Shown piece after piece: positions 42,801-48,826 of a DNA stretch of 64,000 nt. The notes below the pieces were generated by a model. That model saw only the letters and a program-made list of their open reading frames with translations. It did no database searches and was not told where the DNA came from. Every line of letters begins with the position of its first letter. The stretch's first letter is position 1. Both the position numbers and the translations under genes were made by a program. The stretch comes from Sporothrix humicola (Eukaryota > Ascomycota > Sordariomycetes > Ophiostomatales > Ophiostomataceae), in contig WNYE01000044.1 in NCBI GenBank assembly GCA_021396245.1, positions 186,001 through 250,000 on the forward strand. Reading direction: 5' to 3'.

Positions 42801-43935
42801 AGATAAGATCAAACAAGAAGACGAAGACGAGGAAGACGACGACGACGAGCTCGTCACGAACCAGCTTCTGTCGACCCATCTCGACGACGACGTCTTTGAC
42901 GACAAAGACGCCTCGCTCATCTCCATGGACGATGCCATCCGCCAGTGGTCCAACTTCCAGACGGCCACGCATCCTCTGTCGCTGGCCCTCGCTGCCCAGC
43001 TGCGCCTGATCTTGACGCCGTCGCAAGCTACACGGCTCTCGGGCGGCTTCCGCACAGGTAAGCGGCTCAGCATCCGCAAGATCATCCCCTACATTGCGTC
43101 GGGATACAAGCGCGACAAGATCTGGATGCGGCGCAGCGTCCCAACAAAGCGCGCCTACCAGATCCTGCTCTGCGTTGACGACTCCAAGAGTATGGGCGAG
43201 GGCCTCGCCTTGACAAGCGACGACAACACGATTTCACCCTCCTCATCGCCCGGCCATCTTGCCCTGAGCTCCCTCGTCATGGTCGGCCGTGCACTCTCGA
43301 TGCTCGAGGCTGGCCAGGTCGGCGTCCTGGGTTTCGGCGCCCGCGTGTTCACAGCTCACGCTCTCGAGGCCGACCAGTCGTTTGGCGTCGGCGCTTCGGG
43401 TGCTGGCGGCGCAGCTGCTCAGACGCTGCGCCGGTTCACGTTCCAGCAGGACCGCACCGACGTCGCACTGCTTCTGCGCAACACAATCGACCGTTTCAAG
43501 CACGCGCGCGAGATGAACGTCGCCTCGAGCAGCAGCGCCGATCTGTGGCAGCTCGCCATTATCCTGTCGGACGGTCTGACGCCCTCGGCGGCCCACGAGA
43601 AGATCCGTTTGCTGTTGAGAGAAGCGGCCGAGGCACGCATCATGGTCGTCTTTGTCATCCTCGACGGCAGCAGCAGCGGCAAGAACAAGAACAACAGGGC
43701 TCAGGGCAGCAACAAGAACGGCAACAAGGCCCCCGCCAACGGCTCGGACAGCGTCTTGGACCTCAAGGAGGCCAAGTTTAACAAGGACCCGGTGACGGGC
43801 ACGAGCCGCATTGTCATTGAGCGCTACCTCGACACGTTCCCCTTCCCGTACTACCTGATCGTGCATCACTTGGACGATCTGCCCTCGGCCCTGTCTGGCC
43901 TCTTGCGGACGTGGTTTGCAGAGGTTAATGCATAG
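27874..43935 (+). CDS. mdn1: Midasin (Rea1/Mdn1), giant dynein-like AAA ATPase of pre-60S assembly
   Basis: Midasin uses ATP to pull assembly factors (Rsa4, Ytm1) off pre-60S ribosomes in the nucleolus and nucleoplasm. One uninterrupted frame of 5353 residues, longer than the roughly 4,900 of yeast Rea1. Six AAA modules have P-loops near residues 385 (GLPGSGKTS), 720 (GETGIGKTT), 1180 (GPTSAGKTS), 1475 (GETGCGKTT), 1872 (GNPGVGKTT) and 2179 (GPSGTGKSA). Walker B is DE in modules 2-5 (e.g. WIVLDELNLAP), but ED in module 1 (VLIEDLDRA) and DN in module 6 (LVLDNANL), which suggests 1 and 6 hydrolyse poorly or not at all. A basic KRRKTESSKLK near 852 may be a nuclear signal. A long linker follows, then an Asp/Glu-rich region (about 4,350-4,990). 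The C-terminal MIDAS domain has DDSKSM near 5,101 and IILSDG. Confidence 0.97.
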   Translation: MAVYDVSPQRRSLLVDASTLALLPPELLRAVQSHTPPAASTTNNSNNSTASTSSTPPPQPHSAASFLDAIAQAALLPRLTGPIFAHFEPLFADICARWLLHSRRGVQDDAILAAFTRILPLAPYLSVLLDKYLSETATAAQPGSSATVPLLHTLSSLYDSASNENEISSSPSSPPASNLNSASSQPPDADFVRILLVLWRLVNLDTSAYAHLVPARLQTLFQHSSPTVRFLSIRIFCLVHSAADFKLESVLRQYIVEGDSLVADFDGVQADYTFLTLYEHTRCKDLHERVLAIQTAAKETSEPEMDTENGETQDQQSNTPLVLSLTPLVSAWGRSVIPRPAADTALDGTTTPPQPSPLIKTSTTLGNLQSLAQCLQKSEPILLRGLPGSGKTSLVREAARELGMETGLVTLHLNEQTDAKTLIGLYSAGTKPGSFQWHPGILTVAVQEGRWVLIEDLDRAPNEVMSTILPLIERRELLIPSRRETIKASRNFRIFATVRTTLGLNGQETTRSLLGERLWQQLPVQPLPPQELRQVVYDSFPSLHALAADILAVFDQLTSLSSKKNSSLSPAAIERPMTLRDLMKWCRRLQHVLFRPRTGQSTTPTLSETDMIGIFLDAVDCFAGSVKDERVRKYLGQTIAQALRIPPDVAEHALVSHEPPFKDGEKQLTVGRATLKKPRRAGGANGLLKPKARPFATTAHARRLLEQISVAVDLKEPLLLVGETGIGKTTVVQQLAESMGHKLVVVNLSQQSEVGDLLGGFKPVNARSLAMPLKEEFEDLFSATGISTEKNEKYLKRISSSIARGRWADVCRLWQQAPKMFDKILEQLTERQNAARAEAAANPDAEAQAQPTKRRKTESSKLKALLDLKPRWALFSEKLEQFDIQIASGTGAFAFAFVEGKIVQAVRNGDWLLLDEINLASPDTLESIADLLSSGPGDTPSILLSETGEIDKIEAHPEFRVFGAMNPATDVGKRDLPIGLRSRFTELYVASPDREIQDLVPIIKTYLKGNAKVSDRIIERVARLYLAIKGLTEEKKLVDGANEVPHYSLRTLTRVLRYVDDVAPFYGLERALFEGFCMGFLTLLSQTSENMVMPLILDHLFGDYTSKQRRQAILAQAPRTPSDGRNYVRFLNKDKDRQYWLMQGAEPAVEREDYIRTAYVERNLLNLVRATSTRRFPILIQGPTSAGKTSMIEYLAQFSGNKFVRINNHEHTDLQEYLGTYVSGADGKLRFQEGVLVQAMRQGHWIVLDELNLAPTDVLEALNRLLDDNRELLIPETQEIVRPHESFMLFATQNPPGLYGGRKVLSRAFRNRFLELHFDDIPENELGYILQMRCRNTAPSDCERIVSVYKELSRLRQTSRVFEQKNSFATLRDLFRWALREADNRDQIACHGFMLLAERVRDEEERMTVKSVIETIFKTKIDLEAIYGPGASADLRRFEAEQESAAQKVIWTKAMRRLFVLVTQALKNREPILLVGETGCGKTTICQMVAEAAGRELHIVNAHQNTETGDLIGSQRPVRNRGAITESLRRDLIEALSLLPASDESQAVGSDEIVETLMDKYKLHSLEERESVLSSELIERIARDDARSKALFEWSDGSLVHAMKTGSFFLLDEISLADDSVLERLNSVLEPQRTLLLAEKGVGEGDEDPAIQAQETFQFLATMNPGGDFGKKELSPALRNRFTEIWVPPLTDSEDIEAIVSATLNENVRRLAKVIVAFSYWFGRTFRASSATPFSIRDILVWAQFVNKCSQTSTPEAALIHGAATVFIDTLGANPSAMVSADPTVAGEQRELCLRKLGELLQLKGTAVTSIYRSEPVMRATEDTLYAGDFSIERSAAGALDASFEFDAPTTKMNVMRVVRALQMNHKPVLLEGNPGVGKTTLISALARACGQPLTRINLSDQTDLMDLFGTDVPVEGAEAGNFAWRDAPFLQAMQKGEWVLLDEMNLASQTVLEGLNACLDHRGEVYIAELDQTFKRHKDFHLFAAQNPHHQGGGRKGLPSSFVNRFIVVYADVFTEADQLRIAYKRYPGIPADTVRSITNFVAALEREVITNRSFGLQGSPWEFNLRDTLRWLELAAAPHASAVQDYFDITVRQRFRTPRDRQEVAHLFATAFGHPYEPHSLYHAVGAGAAQVGFALLGRNIVSQPTPDFFGFNAAPRLPELESLLVCVQNNLPCILVGPSGTGKSALLQHVAALAGKPLVVFPLSADVDAMDLVGGFEQADPVREVLASVSDLKSTLELFLLEHASETSMSPAPSAAAELIRAIRLSPRNTQGGAAAGEAEYFARISVCIGRLAPLIDAQSPLAAALSQTYDLLQQPLTLENPRFEWLDSIIVQAAQAGHWLVLDNANLCNASVLDRLNSLLERPQGFLSINEHSGPDGSPRIVELHPDFRVFLTVDPRYGELSRAMRNRSIEIFMDYDTDNEQDTALHVEPYKQHITPVEARMHRFLEVANHLVSVDGVGVEKSLPLWLDNLSLSDSTLLNRFLKVVESGNLVKLAVDDKQSQTVLQRLRALSTVVKSSDAQSIHEAILKQYSQFAETRFEGDAGSLIVHEQPLHPLQNAPLVRDLQRVLPEDSFASAWWLSVSYERYADVFLANADLQTQAQRASMYLSKISLLTRLQRSSLVEQVAVIKRDSTSHAYKFLDGVAQQVLQFCLALAGSSASPGDGLTDRYLLNIVWHFWWRTQALTSQSTFDEAQFQAHLGYGRRLLDDGKKAVSELDLDSKSLLPAFVSAVIQRLEDDFAAGFKLTTGLSMDVLWPVLRPLPIPDIASYKQITSMERLAARFDNLKWRVSSATAADLGKVITSLAEAYRLLRTDGTDSSLLVKALADEIGRLEAMVGDDNQQPGALPLFADIFEAVRELHVLYGAAGTNQDDQLSTLVLSDLSTFSQLRLRSSVGVANQLQTVDHLLSQDSSIRPWSGTLSSELLRKTDSITTSSTLASLRSLETELPFVSKMIAQSSTSLVSDPVAKLNQGLWDLLVAVVAPHDQALQANIESLFETAVNHPRIAEVAIAKNGLVLLEVQDGKTQKVPAQNIIWPGLEASFEDKWPEHLGRHLAVVLNQHFMPAILALAASKVHATGQLHQPFAAIAWVQYALGCIKLYTPDKVFDPYLKWQTEQDFDTSLRASLDDKAASLRQFDRAFMNQEATDATDFRLKLVEEDIVVLDTTILAANKKRNQQQLTTNIYRPSSTGSSSELSRLQKDVFNPVLDVTVKDNLGAAHYRLVAALLASAASTEARQELQLVQGNVTRLIERLLVSFTAYQDLAVPLANLLRCLQLGLSLSESAPLPSDSSDAEDTISSAAQWLTVAPFLDGRLAHVEDIPHSISKSWEFLQFSSVCAAVDGAENKNAKSLGASTFSTEGRRRVFETFHHFFDEWKKKLAADQKAEQDKNNLYRFRGSLEDEEEDDAAEFTELFPTYDDKEGEQTGNSEANSSVSSTTKSTWDLSADIAKIHHDILQPSRPATDVIIGFCKSAARTMAKETVDEDQPVAISPLMDGRILPATMLVLDGKLRDLQNASTTTTMPKNSKTPSQYNFYADTNLPEARKLVALVHDIQIKFRALQRNEEIGHLQPIADVLDGADKVLELGFNEPLAKVIPRVEKLHEFLYEWQFRGYAPRIYLTPTLYDRTTATLVSWRKLELSTWSRLFDTEVDKCRQDAGTWWFIAYEAAVAGPMAILLESGKDVRDPNSTVLSYHAEQLLKELSSYLASSIAGQYGARLDLLRQIAAHLRLLLLDYPALTVISNAIQSLIAYYARFEIQAVETVKKGRESLQKKMNDVLLLASWRDTNIEVLRESARKSHQKLFRLVRKFRAVLGQPMGPVILQGLPDNEEEAVIQGSGVLALYSYERAVDLAQPQAAAKICAQLIPSWGNDPHTRRLSSIDRIVGIMAKASLLPEAALDASDIIASFLTDLVSSASALRKETPGLLTEENKTAVKQLKTRKTRLFEETVKAVRQMGFSNNLGTSRLAAQASLEMVFSRYDAMRLPDEFDLPGLEYALHKFLDLAPQFRNALYDHNSDLQRVVARRSVGYLEGILFVALQQRELLAKSAQGLVALDEQIAYVQGLSSGFGEESSDKPQAAVRLDNFPGDHTRVLRWLVSILRVAVHLVGIHSRLASIDLKSVQSKLEGWTTKLSKQLSILDAAPALPSGFISSKTVTIRSDVEMELTAFNSDLDQLIEQRPELAYILRQVKLWVSTGGQEDNQQSPALGDRPETALSNFTDEALDLSKKVLDAVQKFNKSVSDLPTSTDETAWFVNYSSKLSSAVKSLHVDTVASSVEQCIELLRTVYGSTSTSQAPAALLRVLLPLLQQYASTYRHTLLQLTTVHRSTCQLGHRLSRAFVEIASQGFCTPPEKTSDEKTNDTSGKLEDGTGLGDGEGAEDISKDIQPDEDLSELAQTANKEKNDKDKDEGIEDEKDAVDMGDDEMEGELGSVAGDEDEEDDDDKKDKDGDEEEDDMDDEAGDVDDLDPTAVDEKMWDGEDDAKDTEKEQQGNEAAGQKNEEEDLAAATDENAKSKPAEEQAAAAEESRPEDDKEADGEDGDDKKEDGEDGDNDEDDDAIGEDDEEAGPQQELNRQDQNVDQNDVLDLPEDLQMEDEDGGKDDDDDFDNLDDLDNKDEEGAEDQQQMDEEKRGKEDEADDDAKEDVNQEEEDENMEGPEVLEDNKDEVNEDDDEADEVDGEGAKEEGQDEMEIDEEEEEGKPEPLKNAKPDEKEKAAQSDVQTGVGQEQDNTTGAEDQEQQDDASAPNKNNSAKREQGDKGQQDADDQEMAAGGDGEMSNRERDKEDGEIDSMQQQQESAADQEERQPFKKLGDVLEKWHKTRQEIKQAEDNVEQEANNENAENQAADKEFQHLHDEDAAPTTQAMGAAEDEEAKPFDDSMAIEEDDEQQQQPQQVKNEDDDEREGKHAGNDETNEDDEQDPNEDAKMQDDDDEDSGAKKNERDDGRTGASMQKGAYDRDEDEDEDEDDEMEDKIKQEDEDEEDDDDELVTNQLLSTHLDDDVFDDKDASLISMDDAIRQWSNFQTATHPLSLALAAQLRLILTPSQATRLSGGFRTGKRLSIRKIIPYIASGYKRDKIWMRRSVPTKRAYQILLCVDDSKSMGEGLALTSDDNTISPSSSPGHLALSSLVMVGRALSMLEAGQVGVLGFGARVFTAHALEADQSFGVGASGAGGAAAQTLRRFTFQQDRTDVALLLRNTIDRFKHAREMNVASSSSADLWQLAIILSDGLTPSAAHEKIRLLLREAAEARIMVVFVILDGSSSGKNKNNRAQGSNKNGNKAPANGSDSVLDLKEAKFNKDPVTGTSRIVIERYLDTFPFPYYLIVHHLDDLPSALSGLLRTWFAEVNA

Positions 43936-44212
43936 GTGGAGAGATGAGAGGAGAAGAGGGAGTGGTGAAAAAGCATTTTGAATTATTTTGGCCGTATTGG
44001 CGTTGATAGGAACTCATCTTGATTTTTATTTTAATTTTGATTTATTGGCGTTTTGGACATAAAAATAGATAGACACGGTAGCATTTTTGACATACTTAAT
44101 TCAGCGTTTACATCTTTACATTTTTGGATAATTCTCAGCACTTGGATATACTGCAACTCTTGAAAACAAATGGCTTGATATCAACATCTTCAAACTAGAA
44201 ACTCCGACAACT
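43936..44212. other. Convergent intergenic region, mdn1 / sec5
   Basis: A short, AT-rich spacer between two stop codons; presumed overlapping 3' UTRs. Confidence 0.5.
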
Positions 44213-47200
44213 TTACATCGCCATGCCTTGTTGTGGCGCTGGAGAGGATGTTCCATCTCCGCTTCCGCCGACACTTCCTCCTCCGCTCCTGCTCTCACTG
44301 CCTCCGCCCCTCTCGCCTCGATCGCCGCCGCTCCGCTTCGGCTTCCGGAAACAGGCAAACTCGTTCTTGCTCGCCTCCCGTAGCCGCTTCAAGACGCTGC
44401 GCATCTCGGGCAGCTCGCCCTGCAGCCGTGCCCGCGCGTCGTCGTCGGTGCGTGCGTCCAGCTCCTGATAGATCTGGCCCTGCAGCTCGCTGGCCCGCTC
44501 AGTGGTGTACTGGCTCAGCGCCTGCGCGATAAACTCGACGTCGAGCGTGGCTTGCATCAGGCCAGCCAGATCGTACTGAGCACCCGATGGCGACTTGGAC
44601 GACCGCGGCTGCTGTTTGAACGCCTCGAGCAGCTCACGCGACATTTGCTCCAAGAGATGGGACAAGACCTGTTGGGTGAGCGACGCAGCCGTTGTCGACA
44701 CTTGAGAGTGCACGAGCACAAGCAGCAGCAGCGCCTCGTACACGTACGGTCGGGCCTCGCGGGGCTTGCTGCTCCCGTTGGCGTTGGGCACAACGGGTGG
44801 CGCGTCGATGATGCCGGCGCGTAAGATGCGGCGCAACGACTCAACCGAGGGCCGCGTGTACGACAAGAAGAGGCGCGTGTCGATCTGGCCGAGCACGTCG
44901 CGGATCGTCTTGGTCTCGTCGGTCAGCTTGACGGAGAAGGCGTTTTCAAACTGTGTGTTGAGACGCGGCACGACCTCGACGCGCAGGCTCTGGAGGTTGC
45001 TCAACGTGAGCAGCATACGGACGTTGCGGTCGCCTGCGTTGAAGGCGCCATTGTCCATGATCAGCGAGGCACGGCTGTCGTGCACCGAGCTCATGACGGC
45101 CGACGAGATGGCCGTAGCCGAAGGAGGCGCCACATATCCAACACCGTCGGCGTCTGTCGTTGTCCAGTCGTCGTCGGCCTTCTTGACCGGCCGCTCGGCG
45201 TTCTCCACCATGCCGCTGAGCGCCTTGTAGAGTGTCGTGACATATTGCGCGCGCACCATTTGCAGCAGCTTTGTTGGCGGCGGCAGCACGATGTCCCCGG
45301 CGCCCGGTTTGCTCATAGCCTCCGACACGTACAGGATCTTCTGCATGCCCGACAGGATGGCGCCCTCGAACGCAGCAAACGCCGCCGGCATTTTTGTAAC
45401 ATCGCGGCGGTCGGCGGCACGGTGCCAGTCTTCGACATACTTGACATTCTCGGCGTCCTTATTCCACGCAGCACATAGAGCCGCTACACAACGTTCACGA
45501 ACAGCGCCGACCAGCGTCTTGAGCCGCTCGACCTCTGTCGGGTCGGCGCCACGGCCGGCCACCGATCCAATGCTTGCCATCTCGGATGCGCCTGCACCGA
45601 CGAGCGCGAGCAATTTTGAGAGATAATGAACGCCGCTGACCGAGTTGGACCACGGCGGCCAGAACGCAAACTTCTCCCAGGCCTCACCGCGACGGGGAGA
45701 CGGCGGCGGCGGGTTCTTGGGGTCCAGATTGAAGCGTGGGTCGCGCAGCGAGTTGGGCGACAGTGGACCGTTAGCGCCGCCGAAACCACCCGTCATTGAC
45801 GTCGTCGACATGGGCGTGCGTGGTGACAGCGGGATGGGTGAGAAGAGCAGCGACACGTCCTCAGGTGGCGGGCCTGCAAAGAACGAGAAGACATGCTCGC
45901 GAATCAGATCGACCAGCTCGACCGCGCCCTTTTGCAGGTCGACGGCACCCTGTTGCGACAAACGATGGTGCGTCTGGGATTCGCCGCGGTAGCCCGAGGG
46001 CAGTGACTTTTGTGTCTTTCCTTCCACAAAACCCTCAACTGTGTGCCAGAATTCGACGACTTCGCCCAAAACACCCTGCGCCGAGAGCAAAGTCGCCAAG
46101 AAATAGTGCACCTTGTCCCACAGCTCAATCACGTCCGGTGAGTCTAGCGAGCCAATCTTGCTCTCAATGGTCTGGCGGCCAATCGACCGCAGATGAGCCG
46201 CAATGACGTGTGGTGCAGGCTTGTCGGCAGAAGCCAGACGACGGCGAAGCACTTCGATTTCGACCTTGGTGCGGTCACACACAGCCTGGATCTTGCCCTT
46301 GAGGTAGTCGTAACGACTCAACAGCCAAACCCAGATCGGGTTGTCCTCGACGCCAAGCTCCAGCAGCAACCCAATCAGCTCCATATGCTGGTCGCCGCGA
46401 GCGCCCGATACACCGCCGCGTGCGCCATCAACGCCGCCGGCACCAGGCCGTCCACCGACACGAGCCGACACGCTGTTGTGCATCGACGTCAGCCGCCGCC
46501 AAACATCGCGCTTGTATGCCTGGATCTGGTCCTCGACATCGTGCCACATGCGCGCCGCCAGCAGGATCTGGTACATTTGCTCGTCGGAGGGGCGTGACTC
46601 GTCCAGCACGTCGTCGTCGTCGTCTCCGTTGCCGTTCTTGTCTCGGCTGCTCTTCTTGTTGGCAGCCTTGGCAGCTGCCGCTTGTCCCTTCTTCTGCAGT
46701 TCTTGGACAAGCGCACGCGCCTCATCGGCAAACCGCCGCGCCTTGTGGTACTCCTCCACCAAGCTCTCGTGGTCGTTGCGCTTGATGCTTTCTGTAATGG
46801 CCGCGCTCGCCTCGACGTACTCGTGGAATCGGCTCAACTCGCCCGACAAAACACGCAGTGTCTCCTCCTTCTCGCGGCCGCCGAGAGCTGGGCCCCACAC
46901 GTCCTCCGCTTTGGCCGACACCTCGAGCAGCGGCGTCTTGATGCCCATCACACCGTACTCGCTCTCCTTGACGAGCGCGTTGCGTTTGCGCGGATCTGAG
47001 GCTGCGCCGACAGCTCCAGGCGGTGTCCCAGGACTGCCCAGCAAACTGCCACCAGCGCCTGATACGCCGCCACTGATGCTCCCCCGGAACCCGCTTGTGC
47101 GGCTCGAGTGGCGCGAGTGTGGTCGGGCGCGCGGTGGCGGCGTCGGCGTCGGCTCGCTGCCGTGGTACTTCATCTCCTTATAGACGTTGTCGATGGTCGC

Positions 47201-47734
47201 TTTGGCCCGCACAAACCGCTCGAAGTTCGACTCCACCAGCACCTTGAGCGACGCCGATTTTTGGTCGATCGACCGCGACAGCACGTCCAGTCCGGCCACG
47301 AGCGAGTCGGTGCTTGCATCCGTGTGCACCTGTGACAGAAAAAGTGCAGGCGAAAAGGTTGTTGACGACAGAAGGAATCGATTACGCAGTTTCGGGTCGT
47401 CCTGCACGCTCTTGACGCCGTTGCGCTTAAGGGCCAGGATCACACTGTCTGTCGTGCCCAAGGGGTCGGGTTCATCGCGCTGCACGCCCTTGTCGGCACC
47501 CGGGAGCGTGCTCTGTCGCTGTGTTGCTGCTCGCTCCAAAGCTTGGTATCGCGACTTGCGCCGGTTCAACTTTGTCTTGCGCTCCTTGTCCTTGGCCGAC
47601 GCCGCACCCCGGCCCGCGCTCCCACCTTCGCCATCGGACCCATCACTGTCGTTGTTCTTCTCGGCTGGCCATACTTCGGGATAGGCTGTCGAGATCTGGT
47701 AGAAGTCGAGGACGGATCGCTCGAGGTCCGTCAT
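44213..47734 (-). CDS. sec5: Exocyst complex component Sec5
   Basis: Sec5 is a subunit of the eight-protein exocyst that tethers secretory vesicles to the plasma membrane, at hyphal tips in filamentous fungi. Single exon, 1173 residues, somewhat longer than yeast Sec5. The family block is near the N-terminus: DPLGTTDSVILALKRNGV, NRFLLSSTTFSPALFLSQVH, LSRSIDQKSASLKVLVESNF and FVRAKATIDNVYKEMKY. A Ser/Gly/Pro-rich insertion comes next (around 205-260). Helical-rod segments follow (RFHEYVEASAAITESIKRND; LIGLLLELGVEDNPIWVWLL). Late in the protein comes FNAGDRNVRMLLTLSNLQSL. The C-terminus is a Gly/Ser/Arg-rich tail. The start at 47734 is the first ATG of the frame and is followed by a plausible conserved MTDLERSVLDFYQ. 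Confidence 0.92.
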   Translation of the reverse strand: MTDLERSVLDFYQISTAYPEVWPAEKNNDSDGSDGEGGSAGRGAASAKDKERKTKLNRRKSRYQALERAATQRQSTLPGADKGVQRDEPDPLGTTDSVILALKRNGVKSVQDDPKLRNRFLLSSTTFSPALFLSQVHTDASTDSLVAGLDVLSRSIDQKSASLKVLVESNFERFVRAKATIDNVYKEMKYHGSEPTPTPPPRARPHSRHSSRTSGFRGSISGGVSGAGGSLLGSPGTPPGAVGAASDPRKRNALVKESEYGVMGIKTPLLEVSAKAEDVWGPALGGREKEETLRVLSGELSRFHEYVEASAAITESIKRNDHESLVEEYHKARRFADEARALVQELQKKGQAAAAKAANKKSSRDKNGNGDDDDDVLDESRPSDEQMYQILLAARMWHDVEDQIQAYKRDVWRRLTSMHNSVSARVGGRPGAGGVDGARGGVSGARGDQHMELIGLLLELGVEDNPIWVWLLSRYDYLKGKIQAVCDRTKVEIEVLRRRLASADKPAPHVIAAHLRSIGRQTIESKIGSLDSPDVIELWDKVHYFLATLLSAQGVLGEVVEFWHTVEGFVEGKTQKSLPSGYRGESQTHHRLSQQGAVDLQKGAVELVDLIREHVFSFFAGPPPEDVSLLFSPIPLSPRTPMSTTSMTGGFGGANGPLSPNSLRDPRFNLDPKNPPPPSPRRGEAWEKFAFWPPWSNSVSGVHYLSKLLALVGAGASEMASIGSVAGRGADPTEVERLKTLVGAVRERCVAALCAAWNKDAENVKYVEDWHRAADRRDVTKMPAAFAAFEGAILSGMQKILYVSEAMSKPGAGDIVLPPPTKLLQMVRAQYVTTLYKALSGMVENAERPVKKADDDWTTTDADGVGYVAPPSATAISSAVMSSVHDSRASLIMDNGAFNAGDRNVRMLLTLSNLQSLRVEVVPRLNTQFENAFSVKLTDETKTIRDVLGQIDTRLFLSYTRPSVESLRRILRAGIIDAPPVVPNANGSSKPREARPYVYEALLLLVLVHSQVSTTAASLTQQVLSHLLEQMSRELLEAFKQQPRSSKSPSGAQYDLAGLMQATLDVEFIAQALSQYTTERASELQGQIYQELDARTDDDARARLQGELPEMRSVLKRLREASKNEFACFRKPKRSGGDRGERGGGSESRSGGGSVGGSGDGTSSPAPQQGMAM

Positions 47735-48826
47735 TGCGGCGGCCTCATCGGGGGGTGGGTATCAATATTAATGAGGTGTTTCGTCGTCAATGATACCGCG
47801 GGTTGGCTTTCGAAGCTTCTGATGATCGTTTATTTGTTGAATAGTCGTCGTCGTGATGCAATGCGTCGTTGTTGACTCCTGATGTTGAACGTCGTCAATT
47901 GTGTTCCTCAAAGAGCATCCATGTTAGGGGACGTGGCTGGTCCAGTGCCACCTTCCGACGCAGCGCAGCCTGCTTCGCCCGCTAACAGCAAGAGCTCGCC
48001 AGTGCCCGCCTGCTCGTTTCAGAAGGACCCACTGTTGCGTCTCCCAAAATGACTAAGCAGGCTCGCGTCAAAGTCCACTGTCTCTGTGGGTCCGTCTTCC
48101 TTATCTCTTATCGATTGTGCGTCATCCTTTATCCGGCTTCCGAAGGCCGTGGCTACTCGTGCGACGGAGATACGACTATGGCTCTTTCCAGGCGCTGCCA
48201 ACGCTGTGTTTTTGCTCTGTTTCTGCTGATTTAATGCCTCTGTCCCCCACTTCGGCCAATCAGTCGCCCGCAAGTGGGGCCCATCTCGCTCCTTCTCGCT
48301 GGCCTTTGGCCCGCGTTTGGCCGCTTCCCTCGCTGGAACCACATGTCAATTTATCTCTCAATTGGGGGCAAAGCGACTTTCAAAGTTTTTTGGAAGGAGG
48401 TGTTTGGCCCAGCAGTTTGCAGATTAACAGGTTTTGGTAGGTACGTTTGGCTGCATTTTGCTCCCATTTTCTGTAACTCTGTACACTACTCGACTAGGAA
48501 GGCGCTGATTATCTCCAGCCAGCCATCCCTTCCAGTTTTCCCGCGCAAAGCTTTTTGACTTTTTTTTCTCATTTTCTTTGTTTTGGCCACCCAGCTCCAA
48601 AATTCGTCCTTTTGCTTTCCGGTGCTTCATTTTTCCTTCTTTCGTCTCTTCTTTCCTCTCTCCCCTTCCTCCCTCGACTCGACAGTTTGTCCTTTTCGCG
48701 ATCTTCCTCTCCCTTCGTCGACTCGTCTACCCCTCCGCCTTCTCTTATCTCGCATCGCCTGCGAAATATCCCTCGACCTCCCCCCTCCTCCTCTCTCCCA
48801 ACTTCCACACAACCCACACAGTCACG
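47735..48826. promoter_or_regulatory. Divergent promoter region, sec5 / idh2
   Basis: 1.1 kb between divergent start codons. The idh2-proximal 250 bp is strongly pyrimidine-rich (TTTCC/CTCTCC), typical of a fungal leader. A CCAAT box lies at 48256-48260, about 570 bp upstream of idh2. No gene recognised. Confidence 0.5.

Noticed and set aside
40822..43026. 734-residue open frame on the minus strand, opposite the acidic region of midasin
   Set aside because: It is the mirror of GAC/GAG-rich coding sequence, which gives Val/Leu-rich pseudo-protein on the other strand. There is no start context, splice or family signal.
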